Source of the DNA: Apodemus sylvaticus | Lineage: Eukaryota > Chordata > Mammalia > Rodentia > Muridae | Direction: 5' to 3' | Assembly: GCF_947179515.1 (NCBI RefSeq) | Contig: NC_067476.1 | Span: 53,353,383 to 53,417,382, forward strand | DNA length: 64,000 bases | In this document: piece after piece, positions 33,640 to 43,572 of the stretch | How the letters are laid out: each line of letters begins with the position of its first letter | Numbering within the stretch: the first letter of the stretch is position 1 | Translations under genes and position numbers: made by a program | Notes under the pieces: model-generated | Databases searched by the model: none | Seen by the model: only the letters and a program-made list of their open reading frames with translations | What the model was told of the DNA's origin: nothing

Positions 33640-33866
33640 AAAAAGATTCATTATGTTAATTTTTAATTCAGTATACATGTATATACTGCGTGCAGATATT
33701 ATCACGAGATAGCCATGTCCATGGCCCATGGAGACCACATGTATAGGATCTGAACCATGGGATCCACAGTTACAGGCAGTTGTGAGCCACTTGACGTGAG
33801 TGCTGGGAATTGAACTCACATTCTCAACAAGAGCTGTTAACTTCTGAGTCATGTCTTCATCCCCTG
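33640..33866 (-). mobile_element. B3 SINE
   Basis: GATCCACAGTTACAGGCAGTTG, GAGTGCTGGGAATTGAACTC and TTCTGAGTCATGTCTTCATCC show a minus-strand B3 with a diverged tail. Confidence 0.8.
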
Positions 33867-34104
33867 TATTCTAGATTATTTAAAATGTAAAAGAAAACAA
33901 AAACCATAAAACTAAGTGAAAATAGAAAAATAAGGGATCTAACTTATGAATCGATATGAAATTGATTATGAAACCACCCAGAACAGCAGAGCCCTCTAAC
34001 CCAAGAACGAAATGCTCTGATGTCACACCCTTTGTGAGATATGTGCTCAGAATGAACAGAAATACGGTGTTCTGAATGCTTGGGGTTTGGATGTTTAGTT
34101 TTGT
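33867..34104. other. Unique AT-rich sequence
   Basis: No feature recognised. Confidence 0.35.
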
Positions 34105-34240
34105 TTTCAAGGCAGGGTTTCTCTGTGTGGCTCTGGCTGAACTGGAACTCTCTGTAGACCAGTCTGGCCTCGAACTCAGAGATCTACCTGCCTCTGCCTC
34201 CCAGCCTCGGGATTAAAGGCCTGCGCTACCACGCCCAGCT
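34105..34240 (-). mobile_element. B1 SINE, diverged
   Basis: Minus-strand B1: GGCAGGGTTTCTCTGTGTGG, CCTCGAACTCAGAGATCTACC and CACGCCCAGC. Confidence 0.92.
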
Positions 34241-35044
34241 TGAATGTTCTTAGAAGGTGTTGATTGGGGAATAATATTGGAGTCATAATTCTGAAAATGA
34301 TTGGGGTAACTACAGGCTAGATTGGAAGATTAAATATGTTCAGGAAGCAAGGTTGTCACTGTAGAGCGAAGACGTCAAATATGGAACGGGAGGGTCAGGG
34401 AGGAAGCCACAAATGGGATTTGAACTGGAGGAAGCCTCTATGAAAAAGCACCTTCTGACTTTTACTTACTTATTTTACTTATTTATTTTTATTTACTTTT
34501 ATGAAATGCATCTCCTCTTTCTATGCACTTAAAGGGTGGTGTAAGCTATGACATCCAAGTGGCAATGAGCAAACCTCTGAGAGTTTCCTGTTAAGCCTGG
34601 GAGAAATGGCTGGTCACAGGAAAAGTACAAGGTGAGTCAGGAAATAGGGCCCGCTACAGAGGTCAGGTGGGAGGGGCCTCCCTAACCAGCCGTGGGGCGA
34701 ACAGGATATCAAACACCAAAGCTGTGTCAGGACAGAGGTGCTGCTTAGAGATAGAATACTGTAAAGCTAGGTTCTGTCCCCAGCATCACAAATAACACCG
34801 ACAATAATAATGGAGATCAGGAAAGCAGTCACATGGGGACTGAGCGGGAAGCTGCCCTCAGGCTGCTGGGGGCAGGGTAGCAATAGTCTTACCCAGGGTG
34901 ACCCTAGAGGGCTGCCACAGGAACCTGCTAACTAGGGTGTGCCTACTGTGCACCAGCGGCAGGGACATCCTGATTATCCAGCAGAGAGGAACTTTCGAGC
35001 TCAGTTACAATTTAATTTCTTTTATGCTCTGTATCCATGGTTGT
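34241..35044. other. Unique sequence
   Basis: Non-repetitive with a (TTTA)n-rich patch at 34460-34500. A CCTAGAGGGCTG near 34904 is a weak CTCF-like core (10 of 12). No gene. Confidence 0.4.
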
Positions 35045-35056
35045 CTTGCAATAGGG

Positions 35057-35356
<300 letters not shown>

Positions 35357-35389
35357 CTTGCAATGGGGTCTTTGTTGGTTTTTCCATGC

Positions 35390-35841
35390 AGGTCGTCTGT
35401 CTAGGCCGCAGCACAGGCCACTTGTCTGCCCGCCGCCTGGGCCTCTGGGATGCGGTGGACATGTGGGCTGCAATGAGATACACCAGGCCAAACAGTTCCA
35501 CATGGGGCTTTATTTAAGATGGGGAAAAGGGTAGCGGGTGGGAAGAAGGAAGAAAAAGAGAGAGGGCGAGAAATGCTACCCAATTATATACGGGTGATGG
35601 CATAAATTACAGGTAAAGGTGGGCCATTGAATTCTGGGTATATGGCGGCTGTTGCCTTGGCGACAGGCCTATAGTTACACTGTCCTGATTGTCGTCTATA
35701 TGACGTCACAGGTCTCAGATCCCGGTACCAACAGTCTTATCATCTAATCACGGTTGGCAAAGCCAAAACAGTGGAAATGGCCTGTGCTTGTACTGCTTCG
35801 GGCGTCCCTGAAGCCTCCCAATGAATAAGGAGGATTCCACA
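35390..35841 (-). mobile_element. Probable ERV solo LTR with CRE, TATA and poly(A) signals
   Basis: Read on the minus strand from 35841 it starts TGTGGAATCC. It has a palindromic TGACGTCA (35701-35708), a TATATAA box near 35584-35590 and AATAAA near 35511-35516, followed by a GC-rich U5-like end. That order is typical of an LTR. The left boundary and target duplication are unclear, and no internal retroviral sequence is present. Confidence 0.5.
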
Positions 35842-35936
35842 GCTAACACTAGGATTTTTATTTAGTTGCCTATAGCTTCTGGGAGCAGCATCCTGTACCC
35901 ACGTAGAATCCCTCTCTTTAACCCTTCTTCTTCTTC
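35842..35936. other. Short unique spacer
   Basis: Ends in CCCTTCTTCTTCTTC, which is half of the target duplication of the following B2. Confidence 0.4.
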
Positions 35937-36131
35937 TAGGGCTGGAGAGATGATGGCTCAGCGGTTAATAGCACTGGCTGCTTGTCCAGAGGTTCTGAAT
36001 TCAATTCCCAGTAACCACATGGTAGCTCACAACTATCTGTAATAGGATCTCATGCCCTCTTCTGGTGTGTCTGAAGACAGCAACAGTGTACTCATATAAA
36101 TAAAATAAAACTCTTTTTTTAAAAAAAAAAA
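35937..36131 (+). mobile_element. B2 SINE inserted in a TTC tract
   Basis: Full-length B2 with a 3-base insertion in its head (GAGATGATGGC). TCTTCTTCTTC flanks both sides. The core GCCCTCTTCTGG is intact at 36054-36065. Confidence 0.95.
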
Positions 36132-36233
36132 GTCTTCTTCTTCGTCGTCTCCTCCTCCTCCTCCTCCTCCTCCTCCTCCTCCTCCTCCTTCTCCTCCTTC
36201 CACTACTACTTCTTTCTCTTCCTCTTCTTCTGT
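36132..36233. repeat. (TTC)n/(TCC)n array
   Basis: About 100 bases of TCC with TTC and ACT interruptions. The Glu/Gly-rich minus-strand frame across it is an artefact. Confidence 0.95.
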
Positions 36234-36479
36234 TTTAAATTTAGTTGTACATTTTAAACTACCTTTAAAATAGTAGGTCTCTAAATGGCCTTTTCTCATT
36301 GATCCTTGTTTCAGTTAACCTAGTTTTCTTCCCTCTAGTTTCATATGACATATTTAATTTCACACTTTCCATTTTCCCTTAAGGCATCATTCTCCCACCC
36401 TTTCTAACTTCCTGGACTCTACAGGCACTCCAGTCAAACACACGTTTAAAACTCTGAAGCAAGGATCTTCAAAGAAGAG

Positions 36480-36730
36480 AGAACACACAATAATATTTAT
36501 CTTTATCTTAATTTTTATAGCTTACTCCGTATAAAATGTCCAAGTTCTACCCATTTTCTTGCAGATTTTATTTTTATTTGCAACCAAATAAACTCACTTG
36601 TTTATGTGCACCACGTTTCTATTATCCACTGATCAGCTGATGGACATCTAGCCGGGTATCCTTTCCTAGCTGTTGTGAGTAGGGCAGTTATGCCCAATAT
36701 TCTATAACGCTTCAGTTTCTCTACTCTCCA
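36480..36730 (-). mobile_element. Ancient L1 fragment
   Basis: CACGTTTCTATTATCCACTG, GATGGACATCTAGCCGGG and GTTGTGAGTAGGGCAG correspond to the reverse complement of the old L1 ORF2 3' region. Confidence 0.6.
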
Positions 36731-37810
36731 GAACAAGACCAACTCACACTGAAGGAAGAAGGACACAAAACGTGTAGTTCCACCATCTCAGGGCTATAGA
36801 CCGCGTCACCCACCATGGGACAGGCTGGCATTATGTACCTCCAGGTACAATGGCACTAGAAAATATACATCGTAGCTCTGTAGTGAAGTGGAAACTTTAA
36901 GGGTTCTTTGGAAAGTCAGTTAGATAGTGTTTTGTTGGGCAAACACGTGAAGGAGTATTTTCCTGAAGTGGACCCAGGTGAAAGACTAAAGCAGACTCAT
37001 GAAGGAATGTTTAGCTGAAGCAGACACAGGAGAGAAGATGTTCTGCTAAAGCAAGTACGTGAAAGGACATGTGATGAAAGAGTGTTTGCCGATGACACGT
37101 GTGTATTGGTACGCCTTATATTGTACAGTTGAGTTGTATTTGTCAGGACTCCATAGAGAGAAATGCACCAAAAAAACTTCTAGTGGCGTGCTGCAGTTTC
37201 TTTCGGCTTCTGAGGACTCAGGCTGATTGGCAGAGCCGTGTCAGCTGAGACAGGTGCACATGCTGAGGCAGGACCATGAAGGACACGTGATGTTTGGAGG
37301 CTGTAAATAGGACTCCACAGACAGCGAAAGAGCCAGAGCCAGGCTTGCTTACAGAGCTAGCTGTGTATGGCTTGTGGGTCTCATGTCTTTGCTGATCTTT
37401 GTTTCCCTGACAGAGGGACAGCCAAGAACTTCTCCTGGTGTTTCTCCGGGTCCCTCCTGTTGACACGTGCTGAGGTTGAGGCCTGGCTGTTTCTGCTAGG
37501 TTATGCCAGTGCTGCTAAACACCGAACTGGACTGCTGGTGTATCCATGAAGTGTTTGTGAGTGGATAGAGCTGCCGCTGCTGACCTGTGAACTGAACTCC
37601 TGATTTCCAGACAACACAGATGGGAGTTGCTCCCAAGAACCTTTCTAAACAAGTCTACCTTTCTTTGCCACTACCTCTGGTGGGTGGTGGGCTACGAGGG
37701 AGTTTAAAGTGTTTAAGAACCATCATAAAAATAGGTTTTGAAAAAATTAAAGCTACACTGTAGTATTGACAGGGGCGAGAGGAAGACAGAAGAAACAGAT
37801 GTAGAATGTG
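36731..37810. other. Possible rodent LTR-class repeat with degenerate tandem units
   Basis: Positions 36945-37100 contain four to five degenerate units of about 23-32 bases (GAAGGAATGTTTAGCTGAAG-like, ending CAGACACAG or CAAGTACGTG). Positions 37120-37700 read like a mouse interspersed repeat, but I cannot name the family and see no clean boundaries. Frames at 37218-37466 and 37367-37549 are not supported as genes. Confidence 0.35.
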
Positions 37811-38028
37811 AACTCTTTAACAGTGGTTCTCAACATTTAATTCCAACCCCTTTGGGGTCGCATATCAGACATTCTTCATATCAGATACTTATATTTCAAT
37901 TACGTGATGTAATAGCAAAATTAGAGTTATGAAGTAGTAACGGCATGGCCTTATGGTTGGTGTCACCACAACATGAGGAACTATATTAAAGTGTCACAGT
38001 ATTAGGAGGCTTGAGCTCCACTGCTCTG
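37811..38028 (+). mobile_element. URR1-like hAT DNA element
   Basis: AACAGTGGTTCTCAACATTT, CCCCTTTGGGGTCGCATATC, GTTATGAAGTAGTAACGG and CACCACAACATGAGGAACT form the rodent non-autonomous hAT (URR1) pattern. Inactive. Confidence 0.85.
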
Positions 38029-38307
38029 TAAGAAACCTGGCCTGACTCTAAAAATGTCAGCATCCTGGAGAAGAGGCCAAGCTGTTCTAGGCTCTGTAAG
38101 ATGACATCTCTGATTTGCTATGGGAAGCCAGGGACACATATGGCAAAAGGCGCACTACAATCATCAAGTAACTTGAACACAGATCACCTATCAAACTATT
38201 AATGATGTGTCAAATCATTGTCTGGGACAGTGGGACAGTGGCTATGGAGGAGAATCCCTTTTCCTCAAGGAAAAAAAACAAAACCAGTAGTCAAATGTTA
38301 GGAACCT
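38029..38307. other. Unique sequence
   Basis: Non-repetitive. No gene. Confidence 0.35.
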
Positions 38308-38500
38308 CTGGGCATGGTAGCACATGCCTTTAATGCCAGCACTTGGAAAGCAGAGGTAGGTGGATCTCTGTGAGTCCAAGGCCAGCCTAGTCTACACAGT
38401 GAGTTCTAGGACAGCCAGGGTCTTATATACCCAGACTCTTAAACAAAACAAAGCAAAGCAAAGCAAAGCAAAGCAAAACAAAACAAAAGTGTTAGGATCC
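38308..38500 (+). mobile_element. B1 SINE with (AAAGC)n tail
   Basis: B1 head and body followed by a tail of AAAGC and AAAAC pentamers (38440-38488). Confidence 0.93.
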
Positions 38501-38534
38501 ATAGAAGTCCAAATTCCAAGGTTTTGGTGCTTAT

Positions 38535-38712
38535 AAGTTTTTTTGTTTGTTTGTTTGGTTGGTTTGGTTTGGTTTTTCAAGACAGGGTTTCTCTGGATAG
38601 CCTTGGCTGTCCTGGAACTCACTCTGTAGACCAGGCTGGCCTCAAACTCAGAAATCTGCCTGCCTTTGCCTCCCAAGTGCTAGGATTAAAGGCGTGTGCC
38701 ACCATTGCCTGG
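38535..38712 (-). mobile_element. B1 SINE
   Basis: Full-length minus-strand B1 with a GTTT/GGTTT tail. ATAAGTT lies on both flanks. Confidence 0.95.
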
Positions 38713-38839
38713 CATAAGTTATTTTTAAATGGTGAGATTACCCAGCCTCCTTCTATCCTGCCTGCTACACAGTATGAAAGAAATTCTGACCACACATACT
38801 TTTTTATCACAAGTATATATGATATTTGATTCGATTTTT

Positions 38840-39002
38840 AAAAAAAGACTTATTTTATGTCTGTATGTACACCTGCGTGCCAGAGAGGGCACCCGATCCC
38901 ATTACGGATGGTTGTGAGCCATCGTGTGGTTGCTGGTGATTGAACTCAGGACCTTTGGAACAGCAGACAGTGCTCTTAAAGGCTAAGGCATCTCTCCAGG
39001 CC
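38840..39002 (-). mobile_element. B2 SINE, shortened
   Basis: Minus-strand B2 lacking part of the tail half. GATTGAACTCAGGACCTTTGG and GGCATCTCTCCAGGCCC are clear. Confidence 0.9.
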
Positions 39003-39012
39003 CTGATTTGAT

Positions 39013-39140
39013 TGAAGAAGAAGAAGAAGAAGAAGAAGAAGAAGAAGAAGAAGAAGAAGAAGAAGAAGAAGAAGAAGAAGAAGAAGAAGAAGAAAGAGGA
39101 GGAGGAGGAGGAGGAGGAGGAGGAGGAGGAGGAGGAGGAG
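39013..39140. repeat. (GAA)n(GGA)n purine array
   Basis: About 80 bases of GAA then about 46 bases of GGA. A mirror-like purine strand of this kind can form triplex DNA. The poly-Glu and poly-Gly frames are artefacts. Confidence 0.97.
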
Positions 39141-39167
39141 AAAAGAAATATTTCCATTATTTAAAAG

Positions 39168-39171
39168 TGTG

Positions 39172-39229
<58 letters not shown>
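39168..39229. repeat. (GT)n microsatellite
   Basis: A GT run of about 60 bases with one TTT interruption, leading into a minus-strand B3; probably its CA-type tail. Confidence 0.96.
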
Positions 39230-39230
<1 letters not shown>

Positions 39231-39311
39231 CTGGAGTTACAGGTGGTTGTGAATAACCCCACGTGGGTGCTGTAAACAGAACTCAGGTCTTCTGGAAGAA
39301 CAGTAGGCTCT
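39230..39311 (-). mobile_element. B3 SINE fragment, cut by a B1
   Basis: GAGTTACAGGTGGTTGTGAA and GAACTCAGGTCTTCTGGAAG are B3 blocks. The head beyond GTAGGCTC is not found after the B1, so the fragment is truncated. Confidence 0.8.
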
Positions 39312-39545
39312 TTTTTGTTTGTTTTGTTTGTTTTTTTTGTTTTTGTTTGGTTTTGGTTTTTTTTGCTTTTTGTTTTTTGGGTTTTTTTTTTTTTTTGGAT
39401 TTGGTTTTTTCGAGACAGGGTTTCTCTGTGTAGCCCTGGCTGTCCTGGAACTCACTCTGTAGACCAAGCTGGCCTTGAACTAAGAAATCTGCCTGCCTCT
39501 GCCTCCCAGAGTGCTGGGATTACAGGCGTGGCCACCCCGTCCGGC
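39312..39545 (-). mobile_element. B1 SINE with long T/G tail
   Basis: Full-length minus-strand B1 with about 90 bases of TTTTTG-type tail. TAGGCTCT is duplicated at 39304-39311 and 39546-39553. Confidence 0.95.
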
Positions 39546-39553
39546 TAGGCTCT

Positions 39554-41061
39554 CTTTATCCATCTCCCACCCCCTAATGGTTACATTTTCTCTTTTAAAG
39601 GCAAAGCAGCGAGAACGCCAAGCATCCACGCCCCATAGCAAACTCAGTGACTCTTCCTGGGATCTCTTTCCTGCTGTCACGACCCCCCACGGTTCTCCAT
39701 GTCTTCTCTCCATTTCTAGATAACAAGAATGAGAAGACAGCATCCTGGTGGCTTTGAGCAGGCCGCTAGGATGCCAGCCTCGTGTCAGCCCTGGTCTGGG
39801 AGCTCAGTGCTCCCTGTCCCCAGGGACCTGGCCTCGAGGACCAGGGGGTCTCAGCCTTGCCCACCACCACACACACTGCACAGGGAGGCCTGCTGCCTCC
39901 TTCATTCCAAATCATTTTTCTAAGAACAAAAGTATGCGCAAATAAGTATTTCCATCTTTATTTGAAATTCTAGGTTTCAACGGCAATATTAATGCTACTC
40001 TGCAGTGCTGTAATAATATATCATTATTTCTATTTTACAGTTCTTTCCTTAAAGTAGCAAAGCGAATGTTTAAAACAGCAAAACTCGCAGCTCCTCAATT
40101 CCCCATTCAGGCTCAGAATCTAAACTCCCCTTTCAGAATTGAGCATAATTGAAAACAATGCGAACCCCCGATGTGCTAAATGCCGCAGTCATTAAAGCAT
40201 TTTTTTTTTAATTTTTGGGATAAAAGATCGTTCTTGTGGTTGGGGTTATTATTTATTTATTTTTAGAAACCCCAAACAGGCTTGCTTCCTGTTCCCAGAC
40301 TGACATCTGCTGGGGACCTCAGGCTGGCGGGCTTGGGAGGCAGGCCCGCAGCCGGCTGCCACTCGGCGCTCTGGGGCTCATGAGAGCCACCCCGAGCCTG
40401 CGCACCGCTGGGGCGGGATCCGAGCTCAGCAACCGCCCGGGAACCCCATTTTCTCCCGCGCTTCTAGCAGCTGAGATAAGGCCCAGAATGTCACAGTCTT
40501 GGCACAGGAGCTCCAGGTTAGTGACTCTGGCAGGGAATTGGTGGGCAAGGAAGAGCTGGACAGAAATGGTTGCGTGGGCAGGATGTGTGACCCCACCGTA
40601 TGATCCTCGCCCTGGTGTCACTAGGCCAGTGAATTGTTTCCTGCTTCCTTCAGGGTGCGGCTGCCTGCATAGCTCTGTTCGGTCTGTCCTATAAGGGAGG
40701 TCCCAACTCCACAGTCTTCCTGGTTGCATTTTACAAGCAGGAGCCAAGCTTCCTTTGCAGAATGAGGTCAGAGATGGCCCTGGCCTATTTCTCAATCTTC
40801 TTCTCAGTTTATAGCAGCCTGGCTCCTCCTCCCGCCACTAGCCGCCTCCTCTGTCCCCTCCCCACGTTGGGGGGGGGGGGGGTGGCGAGGCTTGGAAAGC
40901 TTTCAGAATGGGAAGATCCTTTGCCTTCCTCACACTTCAGTGGGCCGGATTCCCTGGCATTCTCCTGGTACCTACATCAGGTGACCAGCCCGACCTTCCT
41001 GACCCTAACCTCTTACTGAAATGCTCGCCTTCCTCCCCCGAAACTATCTCTGTGAGATGTC
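39554..41061. other. Unique sequence with a CpG-dense patch
   Basis: About 1.5 kb without recognised interspersed repeats. It includes an AT-rich block (39900-40260), the CpG-dense patch at 40320-40480 and a G-run at about 40867-40882. Overlapping frames at 40236-40694 and 40319-40795 have no recognised domain. Confidence 0.4.
40320..40480. promoter_or_regulatory. Small CpG-dense patch, possible promoter or enhancer
   Basis: Roughly a dozen CpGs in about 130 bases (40343-40470), against CpG depletion in the flanks. It has GGGGCGGGA (Sp1-like) and a CAGCTG immediately before AGATAAGG (E-box plus GATA) near 40470. A GT-donor-like CCAGGTTAGTG follows near 40512. Suggestive of a regulatory element or lncRNA first exon; not proven. 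Confidence 0.35.
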
Positions 41062-41222
41062 CTTTATTATCTTTAACTGTAAGTATATGGGGGTGGGCTG
41101 TGTGAACACGAGTGCGAGTGTGGGACCCTCATCGCCTTGGAGTGGAGATACAGGCAGTGTGGGTGCTGGGAACTGAACTCCTGCCCTTGGCACTGTTGAG
41201 TGCCAAGTCGTCTCCCCAGCTC
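41062..41222 (-). mobile_element. B3 SINE
   Basis: GTGTGGGTGCTGGGAACTGAAC and AGTCGTCTCCCCAGC, with AGTGCCAAG near the head, mark a minus-strand B3-type SINE. Confidence 0.75.
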
Positions 41223-42477
41223 CCTCTGAACGATTTTGCAAGGCAGCCCAAACCCATTTAAGAACCTTTAGTGGAAACTCACAGAAAGTCCCTTTGCCTG
41301 ATGTTTAGACGCCCAACGGGAGAGGGGGAGGGAGAGGGTGTGTCCCAATGCCCGGGAGCCCTTGGTGGGGACCAGGGAACGATTGGAGAGGTGATGAGAA
41401 GGACTAATCATGGAATTATGGAGAAGAATGACGAACACGATCTGGGAAACCTGGCTCGATGCTGTCTTTTGTTGCTGCTGCTGCTGTTTTTAATGTTAGA
41501 GTAGGTTAGACTTAACAGAAATTTGCAAGAACATCCCATAGACTTCTTGTATACCCTGCAACCATTTCTCCCTCGGTTTGCACAGTCGGTCAAGGCTCCG
41601 AGCCCTCGCTGAAGGCCTGTGCGATACTCTGGCAGCACAGAGAACACTTCTGCAGAATGACCACGGCAGGGAGGGGAGGGCTCCGAGGACACCGCAGGAG
41701 GGTGTCCAATGAACACATTTTCTGTTACCTTCTGGTTCTTGGAAGGGATTCTACACGCAGATGGAACACCAAAAAAGCCCCCACCCCCAAAAAAAGAAAG
41801 GGTTTGTGTAAGTTTGAGCAAACCATATGTACTCTTTATCCTGTTTGGCATCAATATTCATATCGGCCTCTAGGAGCGTTCATCCATTCTCTTGCCCTGC
41901 AGGGGTGTTCTCTGATGTAGGGAGGACATCGTACTTTATCATCTGCCGAAATAAGAAAAAATCTGTATTCCACACCACATCTGGCGCTTTGAGCTTTCCA
42001 CCCATGGCTGGAATAGAAAGCTTCTTGTAAGAATACATTTAAGTAAAAAGAACAAGCCAATTAAGAAAAAAAAATAAACATAACTTTTTTTTTTTAATTT
42101 ATCTTGCTTTTCCCACTCTTTAAAACCCTAGAAGGAAAATACGCATAGGCTTGGGATCCAGTTGGAACCCGTTGGCTGGTGCGTCCCTGTGAGGTGAGAT
42201 AGACCTTCACCCTCACTCGAGCCAGACCTTCAGCTCCTAGCACGACAGGGCTTGCTCCTGCCGGAGGTTCTTGCACCTTATGTTCCATTTCCTTGAAAGG
42301 CTGCCTCTCTCTTCCTTCCCGGGTACCTCTGGGCTTCTTCTGAGCTCTGCTCTGATCCATCTTCTCCGGTGTGTCAGACGTGCTCGGCTGTAAGGACCGC
42401 CCCCCCCCCCCCCCACGATGTGGGCTTGGGTGTCAGGTAATTCCGCTCACAGAACTCAGCTTGTGGCAGAGTTACAG
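41223..42477. other. Unique sequence
   Basis: About 1.25 kb without recognised interspersed repeats; a C-run lies at about 42401-42414. Frames at 41408-41854 and 42094-42360 (minus) have no recognised domain. Confidence 0.4.
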
Positions 42478-42615
42478 CAGCCACTCACTCACTCTTCTAA
42501 GCCTCACGACAACACTGACAGGAAGTGTTGAGATTCTCCTGGACGGAGAAACTGAGGCTCAGCAATAGAAGTTTCCTTCCCCAGGCTGCATGAGGCGGGG
42601 ACAACCCAGGACTCC
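42478..42615 (+). mobile_element. MIR SINE, ancient
   Basis: CTTCTAAGCCTCACGACAACACTGACAGG-type text, then GGAGAAACTGAGGCTCAGCAA, matches MIR positions in order. Confidence 0.7.
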
Positions 42616-43013
42616 TCCATCCTCCCCTCTTACTCTCCACTACAAGGGCTGAACACTGTGTGAACATCGCAGGGTTTCTGGGACAACAAGATGGCTGGGC
42701 AAGGCATTTTCAGAGTGCCAAGCCTGGGTGCCAGAGCTGACGGAGCTGCTCCGTGCTTGTGTCAGCCAGGTGGCCTGTAAGGGGCTGCTCTCTGCCTCCC
42801 TGGCCATTTTCATCTCTGCACTGGAATCCTCTTGTCTAGACTAAGCCGGGCGAGGGCCTACCTGTGTTGTGTTAGTCTCTGACACAACACAGTTCACAGT
42901 TTGCCCCTCTTCTTTTGAGCTCAGCAGAAATATGTTGCCAGCACATGTTCTTTCATCCAGCATCCTGCACATGGGCTGGACTGAGAGAACATGGTGAGCA
43001 TGAGAGAAAGAAA
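42616..43013. other. Unique sequence
   Basis: Non-repetitive; no gene. Confidence 0.35.
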
Positions 43014-43572
43014 TGATTGGATGGATGGGTGGATGGATGGATGGGTGGATGGATGGATGGGTGGATGGGTGGATGGGTGGATGGATGGGTGGATGGTAGG
43101 TGGATGGATGGATGGATGGGTGGGTGGATGGGTGGATGGGTGGATGGATGGATGGGTGGATGGGTGGATGGGTGGATGGGTGGATGGATGGGTGGATGGT
43201 AGGTGGATGGATGGATGGATGGGTGGGTGGATGGGTGGATGGGTGGATGGGTGGATGGGTAGATGGGTAGATGGGTGGATGGGTGGATGGGTGGGTGGAT
43301 GGGTGGATGGGTGGATGGGTGGATGGGTGGATGGGTGGATGGGTGGATGGGTGGATGGGTGGGTGGATGGGTGGATGGGTAGGTGGATGGATGGGTGGAT
43401 GGATGGGTGGATGGGTAGGTGGATGGATGGGTGGATGGATGGATGGATGGGTGGATGGGTAGGTGGATGGATGGGTGGGTGGATGGGTGGATGGGTAGGT
43501 GGATGGATGGGTGGATGGATGGATGGATGGGTGGGTGGATGGGTGGATGGTGGGTGGAGGGGTGGAAGGATG
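43014..43572. repeat. GGAT/GGGT tetranucleotide satellite with higher-order units
   Basis: About 560 bp of GGATG and GGTGGATG steps. Punctuation by GTAGGTGG reveals a near-duplicate 80-bp block (43381-43460 and 43461-43540). A roughly 103-bp spacing separates the GGTAGG marks at 43097 and 43200. Stop-free frames of 200-250 codons on both strands arise because a 4-base unit has no stop codon in any frame. Confidence 0.97.

Noticed and set aside
40236..40795. 152- and 158-codon frames on opposite strands over the CpG-dense patch
   Set aside because: High GC depletes stop codons on both strands; neither has a domain or codon-bias signal that I can see.
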